Shown here in pieces: positions 18,492-28,028 of a DNA stretch of 64,000 nucleotides. The DNA is from Heloderma charlesbogerti (lineage: Eukaryota > Chordata > Lepidosauria > Squamata > Helodermatidae): positions 62,001 through 126,000 of the forward strand of contig JANEZZ010002675.1 of NCBI GenBank assembly GCA_026122225.1, in the 5' to 3' direction. Both the position numbers and the translations under genes were made by a program. The notes beneath the pieces are model-generated. The model did not search any database, had not been told where the DNA came from, and saw nothing but the letters and a program-made list of their open reading frames with translations. Each line of letters begins with the position of its first letter. The first letter of the stretch is position 1.

Positions 18492-20133
18492 AACCTAACA
18501 GAAGCAGATGAGATTAAGAAGATGTGGCAAGAATACACAGAAGAACTATACAGGAAAGATCTGAATGTCCCTGATAGCCATGACAGTGCGGTCACTGAAC
18601 CTGAGCCGGACATCCTCGAGAGTGAAGTCAAGTGGGCCTTAGGAAGCATTAGTAACAACAAAGCTAGTGGAGATGACAGTATTCCAGCCGAGCTATTTAA
18701 AATCCTAAAAGATGATGCTGTTAAAGTGCTGCATTCAATATGCCAACAAATCTGGAACACTCAACAATGGCCACAAGACTGGAAAAGGTCAGTTTACATT
18801 CCAATTCCAAAGAAGGGCAACGCCAAAGAGTGTTCAAACTACCGCACAATTGCGCTCATTTCACATGACAGCAAGGTGATGCTCAAAATCCTACAAGCTA
18901 GGCTTCAGCAGTATGCGAACCGAGAACTACCGGAAGTACAAGCTGGGTTTCGAAGAGGCAGAGGAACTAGAGATCAAATCGCCAACATTCGCTGCATCAT
19001 GGAGAAGGCAAGAGAATTCCAGAAAAACGTCTATTTCTGCTTCATTGAGTACGCTAAAGCCTTTGATTGTGTGGATCACAACAAACTGTGGCAAATTCTT
19101 AAAGTGATGGGAGTACCAGACCACCTTACCTGTCTCCTGAGAAACCTGTACGAGGGTCAAGAAGCAACAGTAAGAACCAGACATGGAACAACCGATTGGT
19201 TCAAAATTGGGAAAGGAGTACAACAAGGCTGCATATTGTCACCCTGCTTATTTAACTTATATGCAGAGTACATCATGAGAAATGCCGGGTTGGATGAATC
19301 AGAGGTCGGAATTAAGATTGCTGGGAGAATTATCAACAACCTCCGATATGCAGACGATACCACCCTAATGGCAGAAAGCGAAGAGGATCTAAAGAGCCTC
19401 TTGTTGAGGGTGAAAGAGGAGAGTGCAAAAGCTGGTTTGAAACTCAACATTAAAAAAACTAAGATCATGGCATCTGGCCCCATCACTTCCTGGCATATAG
19501 AAGGGGAAGAAATGGAAGCAGTGACAGATTTTACTTTCTTGGGCTCCAAGATCACCGCAGACGGTGACTGTAGCCATGAAATTAAAAGACGCTTGCTCCT
19601 TGGGAGGAAAGCTATGGCCAACCTAGACAGCATAGTAAGAAGCAGAGACATCACCTTGCCGACAAAGGTCCGTCTAATCGAAGCTATGGTTTTCCCAGTA
19701 GTAATGTATGGCTGTGAGAGCTGGACTATAAGGAAGGCTGAGCGCCGAAGAATTGATGCTTTCGAACTGTGGTGCTGGAGAAGACTCTTACAAGTCCCCT
19801 GGACTGCAAGGAGGTCAAATCAGTCCATCCTAAAGGAAATCAACCCTGAGTGCTCATTGGAAGGACAGATACTGAAGCTGAAGCTCCAATATTTTGGCCA
19901 CCTAATGCGAAGAGAAAACTCCCTGGAAAAGACCCTGATGCTGGGAAAGACTGAAGGCAAAAGGAGAAGGGGATGGCAGAGGATGAGATGGCTAGATAGC
20001 ATCACGGATGCAATGAATATGAACTTGAGCACGCTCCGGGAGAGAGCGCAGGACAGGAAGGCCTGGCGTGCTATGGTCCATGGGGTCACGAAGAGTCGGA
20101 CACGACTGAACGACTGAACAACGACAACAACAA
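18492..20133 (+). mobile_element. BovB (RTE clade) LINE, 5'-truncated
   Basis: It matches the two near full-length BovB copies in this window from mid reverse transcriptase to the 3' end, and stops in an ACAACAACAA-type tail. It lacks the endonuclease half. BovB is a non-LTR retrotransposon known for horizontal transfer between squamates, ruminants and other groups. The open reading frame it keeps suggests a young insertion. No clear target duplication was found. Confidence 0.93.
18522..20117 (+). CDS. BovB reverse transcriptase domain, open frame of 531 codons
   Basis: An RTE-clade reverse transcriptase that would copy its own RNA onto nicked chromosomal DNA. Visible landmarks in order are [18 protein letters not shown] (residues about 66-83), [57 protein letters not shown], the catalytic [13 protein letters not shown] (about residues 276-288), [38 protein letters not shown] and the terminal KSRTRLND before the stop. 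No frameshift or stop occurs. The endonuclease normally fused in front is missing because the copy is truncated, so the ATG used is only the first Met in frame and the product is not expected to mobilise itself. Confidence 0.85.
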   Translation: MWQEYTEELYRKDLNVPDSHDSAVTEPEPDILESEVKWALGSISNNKASGDDSIPAELFKILKDDAVKVLHSICQQIWNTQQWPQDWKRSVYIPIPKKGNAKECSNYRTIALISHDSKVMLKILQARLQQYANRELPEVQAGFRRGRGTRDQIANIRCIMEKAREFQKNVYFCFIEYAKAFDCVDHNKLWQILKVMGVPDHLTCLLRNLYEGQEATVRTRHGTTDWFKIGKGVQQGCILSPCLFNLYAEYIMRNAGLDESEVGIKIAGRIINNLRYADDTTLMAESEEDLKSLLLRVKEESAKAGLKLNIKKTKIMASGPITSWHIEGEEMEAVTDFTFLGSKITADGDCSHEIKRRLLLGRKAMANLDSIVRSRDITLPTKVRLIEAMVFPVVMYGCESWTIRKAERRRIDAFELWCWRRLLQVPWTARRSNQSILKEINPECSLEGQILKLKLQYFGHLMRRENSLEKTLMLGKTEGKRRRGWQRMRWLDSITDAMNMNLSTLRERAQDRKAWRAMVHGVTKSRTRLND

Positions 20134-20945
20134 TGGCAAGACAGCACGTAGTGTATGTAGCTCTTGGGTATAGAAGTCCTCAAGACTGTGCCCTAAATGA
20201 ACTTCACCACAGACCTGGACCAAGTGGAGGTGCTGTGGAGTGGCTGCTGGCTGGAGTCTCTCCATTGTCATTGAAGGGGTTCCCAACAATTCAAAGGGGA
20301 AGTAAGCCTTTAAAATCTCACTCTGCATGTCTTTATATTTGTACTTAACATATGCATTCACTTGTATTTTGTTCCCGTGTCAATCTTTTGTTGTTCTCAC
20401 ATAAACTAAGTAAACCTTACCCATTGAAGTATTTATTTTCTCTGAATCCCATGAGGGAAAAGAACTATTGCCTCCTGGCAAGGCAAATGGACCAGCAAAC
20501 AGACTTGCACAGATGTTTTTGCAGGACTTGGCAAGATGGTATGTCGTTGAATCTAGAGGACAGATGCCCTTTTGTGAGCAGAAGCCCCCTTCCGTGAGCG
20601 GAAGAACTTTTCCTGGCTGATTGCAAGCTCTTTGTGTGAGCAAAGAGAAATGAAATCCAGCACTGTGCTTCTGTTTGCACAGCCCCATTCCACCTCTGCA
20701 CAACGTTCGAGATGCATGCTTGTGCTAAATCAGTGTAGTGCAAGGCCTTCCAAGTACCAGTTCTGCAACTGTTTAGAGAATAGCACCACCACCTGAATTT
20801 ATTCTGCTGTATCTCTGGATCAAACCCATTATCTTTCCATTGGGATTGTCTCTGGTAAAGAGATTGGAACCTCCTCTCTAAATGAGAGATGCTATGATTA
20901 TTTGAATAGGAGCCCATCTCCAGCCCTGGAAAATTAACTACCCTA
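20134..20945. other. intergenic, nothing recognised
   Basis: About 800 bp between the BovB and the Tc1-like element. No conserved protein, RNA or repeat that I can name. Confidence 0.5.
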
Positions 20946-22597
20946 CAGTCAGGGCCAGAAATATTGGAACAAGGATAACTGTTTCGGCAGTTGGTCTCTA
21001 TACACCACCACATTGAAGCTGAAAGGAAACACCCAGATGGGAGCGAAGTCAGGACTTTCAGCTGTCATTCAAGGGGTTTGACAAAAGTGGGGCACTAACC
21101 ATTCAGGAAGGACAGCCAGTGGCATACACACACACCCATCCTTGGTGGCTCATAAGTAATGGAATGAATGGCTGACAAGCAGCTGCATGGCCAGGTATGG
21201 CCTGTTTCCTGGGTGCCCCATGACCAATCAAGCAGATAAAAGGCCTGGAGGTGGCTCTGAGTGTTACATTTGCATTTGATAGCTGTTCACTGGAACCCCC
21301 AACATGAGGTCCAAAGAGGTGTCCATGGGAGTGAAGGAGGCCATCATTAGGCTGAGGAAACAAACCCATCAGAGAGATCACAAGAACAGTGGGAGTGGCC
21401 AACACAACAGTTTGGAACATCCTGAAGAAGAAGGAATTAACTGGCAAGCTCAGCAACAGCAAAAGGCCTGGCAGATCATGGAAGACAACTTAAGTGGATG
21501 ATTGCAGAATTCTGCTCATGGTGAGAGCAGAACACCATGCTCTCACCACATCTAGCCAGGTCAAGAATGCTCTCGAGGAGGTAGGCATGTCATTGTCAAC
21601 ATCTACAGTCAAGAGACAGCTTTATGAATGCAAATACAGAGGCTTCACAACAAGGTGCAAACCACTGGTAATGCTCAAGAACCGAAACGCCAGATTAGCC
21701 TTTGCCAGCAAACACCTAAAAAAGCCTGCTCAGTTCTGGAATAAGATTCTTTGGACTGATGAAACCAAGATTAACTTGTACCAGAGTGATGGGAAGAGAA
21801 AAATATAGAGAACGAAAGGAACAGCTCATGATCCAAAGCATACCACATCATCTGTCAAACATGGTGGAGGCAGTGTTATGGCATGGGCATGTATGGCTGC
21901 CAATGGAGCCGGGTCACTGGTGTTTATTGATGACCTGGCTGCTGATAAAAGCAGCAGGATGAATTCTGAAGTGTATAGGGCTATACTTTCTGCTCAGATT
22001 CAGCTGAATGCTGCCAAACCGATAGGACGCCACTTCATATTGCAGATGGATAATGACCCAAAACATACAGCAAAAGCTACCCAAGAATTTCTCAAGGCAA
22101 AGAAGTGGGATGTTCTTCAATGGCCAAGTCAGTCACCTGATCGCAACCCAATAGAGCATGCTTTTCACTTACTGAAGACAAGACTGAAGGCAGAAAGACC
22201 CACAAACAAGCAGCAGCTGAAGGCAGCTGCAGTAAAGGCCTGGCAAAGCATCTCGAGGGAGGCAAGTCAGCATTTGGTCATGTCCGTGGGTTCCAGACTT
22301 CAGGCAGTCATTGACTGCAAAGGATTTTCATCCAGGTATTAAAGGCGATCCTTAAATTTGAAATGATGTTGGTTTGTTCCATTACTTATGAGCCACCAAC
22401 GATGGGTGTGTGTGAATGCCACTGGCTGTCCTTCCTGAATGGTTAGTGCCCCACTTTTGTCAAACCCCTTGAATGACAGCTGAAAGTCCTGACTTCGCTC
22501 CCATCTGGGTGTGTTTCCTTTCAACTTCAATGTGGTGGTGTATAGAGGCCAACTGCCAAAACAGTTATCCTTGTTCCAATATTTCTGGCCCTGACTG
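20946..22597 (+). mobile_element. Tc1-like DNA transposon (DD34E), decayed, with long inverted repeats
   Basis: 1652 bp, flanked by TA at 20944-20945 and 22598-22599, the target duplication of Tc1/mariner elements. The outer ends are CAGTCAGGGCCAGAAATA and its reverse complement TATTTCTGGCCCTGACTG. The inverted repeats run about 20946-21163 and 22378-22597 and are nearly identical. They include GTTATCCTTGTTCCAAT-type and ATGGGAGCGAAGTCAGGAC-type words. A broken transposase lies between them. Confidence 0.95.
21304..22342 (+). pseudogene. Tc1-like transposase, frameshifted
   Basis: Transposase pieces lie in at least two frames. The N-terminal part starts at ATG 21304 (MRSKEVSMGVKEAIIRL, helix-turn-helix region). 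The middle piece runs 21494-21808 with RGFTTRCKPLVMLKNRNARL and the first catalytic Asp in LWTDETKINLY. The C-terminal piece is 21878-22342 with MDNDPKHTAKA and SPDRNPIEHAFHLLK. The second Asp (in DND) and the Glu of NPIE are separated by 34 residues, giving the DD34E signature. Frameshifts near 21430-21500 and just after 21790 break the frame, so no active enzyme is made. Confidence 0.9.
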
Positions 22598-22868
22598 TAA
22601 ATGCCCTTTACAAATATTATTTATATGTCTCTGTTTTGGGGCAAGTACTCCCTTAGCACATTCCCATCTGACCGTTCATTTATTGCCACTGAAGGAGAAT
22701 GGATTGGTGTGCAATTCTCCCCAGCGAAGAGCCCAGGAGGAAAATAATGCCCAAACATCCTGTTGGTTTAGGGTTTAAGAGCATGGGGGTTAGTCTGTAA
22801 AAAAAAAAAAGCCTTTGAACATTTTGTGATATTTAAGGAGGGAGAGGGAGAATGGGATGGTTGATAGT

Positions 22869-23112
22869 GAGCCAGTGTGGTGTAGTGGCAAGAGTGTTGG
22901 GCTGCAAGCTGGGAGATCCAGGTTCTAGTCCCCACTCGGCCATGGAAGCTCACTGGGTGACTTTGGGCCAGTCACACAGTCTCAGCCCAACCTACCTCAC
23001 AGGTAGGTTGTGAGGATAAAATGGAGAGGAGGAGGAGGATAATGTAAGCCCCCTTGGGTTCCTTGCAAGAGGAAAAAAGGCGGGATATAAATGCAATAAT
23101 AAATAAATAAAA
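22869..23112 (+). mobile_element. tRNA-derived SINE (squamate type)
   Basis: The head has a polymerase III A box in GTGGTGTAGTGGCAAGAG and a B box GGTTCTAGTCC at 22921-22931. The body reads GTGACTTTGGGCCAGTCAC and CTCAGCCCAACCTACCTCAC. The 3' end is GCGGGATATAAATGCAATA followed by AATAAATAAATAAA. A short 3' part of the same family recurs at about 23617-23700. This architecture is common in lizards and snakes. Confidence 0.85.
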
Positions 23113-23616
23113 TAGGTTAATTTAGAATGGCAAATTTGAAGTATGCCTCAAGGAAACCCTGGCTTGTTTAAACCGGCTTGGCTGCTTTTAGTCTAAAAGT
23201 GTTAACTTTAGAGTTGCAATACTTCTTTTGGAGTTTAGTTCCCCTTTGTGGTTGTTATTAGAAGGAGAGTCAGATTACATAAGATGGTAAAATAGTGAAG
23301 CAAACTGAGCATCTCACCACTGCTACAGCTCTTGATTTAGCATACTGCTGCAAATGCCTTAAAAAGACCATTTGCAATGGTGCCCTAACTGACGGTGGCT
23401 CCTTTTTGGAAAATAAGCTCCTAAAGTGATTCTTCATCAGACCTCAGATGCTGCAATGTGTGGCTGCATTTAAATAAGCAGTGTTCACAGCTGCCATAGA
23501 TTGACTTGTTCCAAAGGCACTGTCAGATGTGGACTTGTTGGTTTTTCTCTTTCCGGCTGTGCAACAAGAGTGGGCTAAGTTGCATATCCTGCGGTCAGAC
23601 AGAAATTGGCAGGGCT

Positions 23617-23705
23617 CCGGAGGGTTGTTGTGAGGATAAAAATGGGGGATACCACCTTTTCCTCCTGGAGAGAAGGTGGAATAAAAATGTAATAATTAAA
23701 AAAAG
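23617..23705 (+). repeat. SINE 3' fragment
   Basis: GAGGGTTGTTGTGAGGATAA, then GAGAAGGTGGAATAAAAATG and an A-rich tail, as in the 3' half of the tRNA-SINE at 22869. Confidence 0.6.
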
Positions 23706-24839
23706 ATATATAGTTGAAAAAACATAATTCTCATACAATTTGCAATTTGTTCAAAGCAAGCAACCCTAGCATGTAAAGTGGCCAAATGTGCATTGCCTGG
23801 TACTTATGTGCAGACATTTACATACTTCTCCATGTACATAAACATTTACATCCATCCCTTTGAATTCTGCACAATTCAATTTCAGCCAGCCAGATAACCC
23901 TGGGCCTCACAAAACAGGATGTAGCGGAGTTTGTCCCTGACTTTGTATTATGCCTATCCATCACTCTCTGCAAAAGGCCTCCTGCCCCCAGTTCTGTTAT
24001 GCTGTCTTTCTCCCACCCACCCAGGTAGCTCTGCTGTTAAGTATCATCACCACTTCCAGCCTTGCCTGTGTTTATCTTGATGAGTAAAGATGTATGGAAA
24101 GGCCATCTTGCGCTGGGGTGGGGGGTCATGCAGGTATATACTCCTGCAGCAAAAGCAGTGTAAGATACTCCAAGTAGAGAGGCGACAGGTTTAGCGCTCC
24201 AGCCAAAGTCATTTGCAGGAATTAAGTGAGAAGAGGAGGCTCCTCAAAGTTCTGGAACTACTAGCAAATTTATTGGTAACCACAGCAACGCATCCATATT
24301 GCTATCCTTAGGTAGCAAGAATCTGTTGGTACCTTGAAGAAGAAAATTTATTGGGGCATCAGCTTTTGGAACTAGAGCTAACTTTGTCAGATACATGTAG
24401 CATTATCCTCAGTTTGTGCGTATGTGTGCGCATACACACACACCACACACGGGAACAATGTGAGTAGTGGAGCTAAAAGAGCATGAATTGCAAGAGGCCC
24501 AGCCTGTGACACTCCTATCCAAAGCTCATAACGTGTATGTGGTAGCCCTGATGTGGATTGCCTATGACATGCAAAACTTGTACTTTCATGACATGAACCC
24601 ACACAGCATAATGCCACTGTTTTTCAGTGATCAACAGAATTCCAGTCCATTTCATGGAAAGGAGACCACATCTCTCCACTTACAGCAGCTCTTAGAAATT
24701 GCAGTAAGCAGGCAGAGGTTCCTATTTATTTCATGGAAGGAACACCATGCCTCTCTGCTTTATGCAGCTCTTAGAAACTATAGCAAGTCAATCTGCTTGT
24801 TTTAAGTGGATAATCCAATTCATCCATTTTATGAATGGA
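23706..24839. other. intergenic, one SINE-like fragment
   Basis: At about 24312-24400 the text GTTGGTACCTTGAAGAAG, TTTATTGGGGCATCAGC resembles a repeat also found at 45945-46045 (TGTGGTACTCTAAAGATG, ACAGACTACCATGGCTACC). A CA-rich run lies at 24420-24450. Nothing else is recognised. Confidence 0.45.
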
Positions 24840-27104
24840 TGACTTAGTGGATAAAGTAGCAGTTACAGGAACTCTGGGGGAAAGCGACCATGTTGCACTT
24901 GAGTTCTTGGTTCTAAGGGAAGCAAAAGCAGAGTGTAGTCAAACGCATACCCTGGATTTTAGGAAAGCTGATTTTAATAAACTCAGAACAATGATCAGTA
25001 AGGTGCCATGACAAGCGACGCTAACGAGAAAAGGAGTCCAACATGGGTGGGAGCTTTTAAAAAAGGAAATTCTCAAGGCACAATCACAAACAATTCCAAC
25101 AAGAAGAAAAGGTGGAAGACAACAGAAGAAGCCAGTGTGGCTTCACAAAAAGCTTAAGGATGACCTGAAAACAAAAAAAGCACACATATAGGAAGTGGAA
25201 AGAAGGCCAAGTAACAAAGGAGGAGTACAGGCAGGTAGCACAGAATTGCAGGGATGGCGTCAGGAAGGCTAAAGCTGAGAACGAGCTGAGGTTAGCAAGG
25301 GATGCTAAAAACAACAAAAAGGCTTTCTTCAGCTACGTGCATAGTAAAAGGCAGAGGAAAGAAATGGTGGTTCAGCTATTAAATAAGGATGGCAAAACGA
25401 TAACAGATGACAAAGAAAAGGCAGAGGTGCTCAATTCCTACTTTGGCTCTGTCTTCTCCCAAAAGAGGGTCTATGACCCCCTGGCAAAGGTGAAGTGCAG
25501 GCTGAAGGGGCAGGATTGCAGCTTGAGATCGATAGGCATATGGTCAAGGAACACCTCATTACTTTGAATGAGTTCAAATCTCCAGGGCCAGATGAACTGC
25601 ATCCTAGAGTAATAAAGGAACTGGCAGAAGAACTCTCAGAACCGCTGTCTATTCTCTTTGAGAAATCATGGAGGATGGGGGAAGTGCCAGATGACTGGAG
25701 GAGGGCTCATGTTGTCCCTCTCTTCAAAAAGGGTAAAAAGGAGGAACTTGGGAACTACAGACCAGTCAGTCTGACATCAATCCCTGGGAAAATTGTGGAG
25801 CAGATGATAAAGCAATCCATCTGGAAGCACCTTGAAAACAATGCCGTGATTACTCGAAGCCAACATGGATTCGTCAAAAACAAGTCCTACCAGACAAATC
25901 TCATCTCATTTTTTGATCAAGTAATGTCCCAGTAGACTGTGGGAATGCTGTAGACATCATATACCTCGACTTCAGCAAAGCTTTCGACAAAGTGCCCCAT
26001 GATATCCTGATGAGCAAACTAGCTCAAAGTGGGCTAGATGAAACAACGATCAACTGCAGTGGATCCACAGTTGGCTACAGAATCGGACTCAAAGAGTGCT
26101 TATCAATGGGACCTTCTCAAACTGGGGAGAGGTAACGAGTGGGGTACCGCAGGGCTCAGTCCTGGGCCCAGTGCTCTTCAACATTTTTATTAATGACTTG
26201 GAGGAGGAGGTGCAGGGAATGCTGATCAAATTTGCAGATGACACCAAATTGGGTGGGATAGCTAATACTTTGGAAGACAGAAACAAAATTCAAAGTGATC
26301 TGGATAGACTGGAGTGCTGGGCAGAAAACAGAATGACATTTAATAGGGATAAATGCCAATTTCTGCACCTAGGAAAAAGAAACCAAATGCACAGTTCCAA
26401 GATGGGGGAAACATGGCTCAACAACACTACAAGCGAGAAGGATGTTGCCCATCACAAGCTGGATATGAGCCAACAATGTGATGTGGCTGCAAGAAAGGCA
26501 AATGCTCTTTTGGGCTGCATTAATAGAAGCATAGCTTCCAAATCCCAGGAAGTACTAGTTCCCCTCTACTCAGCACTGGTTAGGCCTCATCTGGAGTACT
26601 GTGTCCAGTTCTGGGCACCACACGTTAAGAAGGATGCAGACAAACTGGAGAGAGTACAGAGGAGGGCAACGAGGGTGATCAGGGGACTGGAAACAAAGCC
26701 CTATGAAGAGAGACTGAAAGAACTGGGCATGTTTAGCCTTGAGAACAGAAGACTGAGGGGAGATATGATAGCGCTCTTCGAGTACTTGAAAGGTTGTCAC
26801 AGAGAGGAAGGCCAGGATCTCTTCTTGATCATCCCAGAGTGCAGGACACAGAATAATGGGCTCAAGTTACAGGAAGCCAGATTCCGGCTGAACATCAGGA
26901 GAAACTTCCTGACTGTTAGAGCAATATGACAATGGAACCAATGACCTAGGGAGGTGGTGGGCTCTCCCACACTGGAGGCATTCAAGACGAGGCTGGACAG
27001 CCATCTGTCAGGGATGCTCTGACTTGGATTCCTGCATTGAGCAGGGGGTTGGACTCAATGGCCTTGTAGGCCCCTTCCAACCCTACTATTCTATGATTCT
27101 ATGA
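24840..27104 (+). mobile_element. CR1 LINE, 5'-truncated and decayed
   Basis: Reverse transcriptase pieces of CR1 type lie in several frames and are followed by the classical CR1 3' end: TTGGACTCAATGGCCTTG, AGGCCCCTTCCAACCC and the repeated octamer ATTCTATG at about 27088-27104. The start at about 24840 is set by weak resemblance to the region upstream of the reverse transcriptase and is approximate. It sits about 650 bp upstream of the ZDHHC13 CpG-rich region. Confidence 0.88.
25337..26929 (+). pseudogene. CR1 reverse transcriptase, frameshifted
   Basis: Fragments in order are KAFFSYVHSKRQRKEMVVQL-like text, DGKTITDDKEKAEVLNSYFG, FKSPGPDELHPRVIKELAEE, NYRPVSLTSIPGKIVEQMI, QHGFVKNKSYQTNLISFFDQ, SGVPQGSVLGPVLFNIFIND, the catalytic FADDTKLGG, LGCINRSIASKSQEVLVPLY, RPHLEYCVQFWAPH and ERVQRRATRVIRGLE. 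The frame changes near 25500-25570 and is interrupted at 25933-26096, so the enzyme is inactive. The order and wording of blocks fit CR1 rather than BovB or L2. Confidence 0.88.
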
Positions 27105-27759
27105 TTTATACAGCCCAGATTAGGACCAGCTGACTCAGCAAACAATTTGTGTAATCGTGGTCCAGAAAAATGATGTGAATGAGATTGGAATGGAGTATTG
27201 TATTATTAAAGAGTGGAAGCAGAGGGCGAAGCGCCATTTGGAAGTGGCTGTTCCGGGTCATTCGGTTGTGTTTTGGATGTGATTTGGGCATTAAGGGGCT
27301 AATACTAATAATGAGTTTTCAAGCATTTCTGCCTTAAAATACTGTTCTCAGGTGTCTCTAACACATGTTCTTTAAAAAAATGAAGGGGCTGTTGTGGCCT
27401 GTGCTGTTCCGGATTTTATACTATCCCACCTTTTACAGCAGTACTATCTATCCTACACACAGCTGTTCAGAATCAAATCCCATTGCATTCAGTGGGACAT
27501 AGTCCCAGGTAATTGCAGCCTTAAGACCCCGGTAACTTTCGCTGGAGGGGCTTTGGTGGCTCCGATTTCGGCGAGGCTGTGAATCCATTCTAGGTTTCAG
27601 TCACAACTCTAAAACAGCTATCCAAGTGCTTACCCCTACCCCCAACCTGGGATGAGCACCTTGGATAGCTCCTGTAGGGGTCTGGCTGGTTCTGACTAAA
27701 ACCCAGCGTGGATTCGTGCCGCACTGAACTCGCAGCCACCAGCCTCCGCTGAAAAATAA
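27105..27759. other. spacer before the ZDHHC13 promoter
   Basis: No gene seen. CAAATCCCATTGCATTCAGT, then GGGACATAGTCCCAGG at 27474-27510, is a fragment of the palindromic MITE family with GTAAGTCCCATTGA words. Confidence 0.45.
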
Positions 27760-27985
27760 TATAACGACTCTCAGAATGGAAATGGAGGGATCCCGCCGGC
27801 TTGGCTTTTGGCGCCTCCGCCGCTTGCAGGCTGCCTCCGCGCCGCCAGGGGCCGGGTCAGGCGCAGGCAGGCTCCGGCTCCTCCTCTTTCGCCTTGGAGG
27901 CGCTCTGGGTGGCGAGGCGTGTGTGTGTCGGCGGCAACCAGGAAGTGGGACCAGAAAATTGGAGTCTGTCAAGCGAGCGGGGCGC

Positions 27986-28007
27986 CTTGGCTGGCTGGCT
28001 GGCTGGC
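27986..28007 (+). repeat. GGCT tandem repeat touching the start codon
   Basis: CTTGGCTGGCTGGCTGGCTGGC ends immediately before ATG 28008. Five or so GGCT units lie in the last bases of the 5' untranslated region. Confidence 0.8.
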
Positions 28008-28028
28008 ATGGAGGGCGCCGGCCGTGAG
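28008..28028 (+). CDS. ZDHHC13: ZDHHC13 exon 1 (start codon)
   Basis: ATG GAG GGC GCC GGC CGT GAG (MEGAGRE) followed by the donor GTGAGTG at 28029. Human ZDHHC13 also begins MEG and its first exon is equally short. The exon lies in the CpG-rich region. Confidence 0.88.

Noticed and set aside
18473..20089. Long minus-strand frames opposite the BovB reverse transcriptase
   Set aside because: They are mirror frames of the plus-strand gene. The same mirror proteins recur opposite each BovB copy.
22869..22945. tRNA gene
   Set aside because: A and B boxes are present but the cloverleaf is not closed, and the SINE body and A-rich tail follow.
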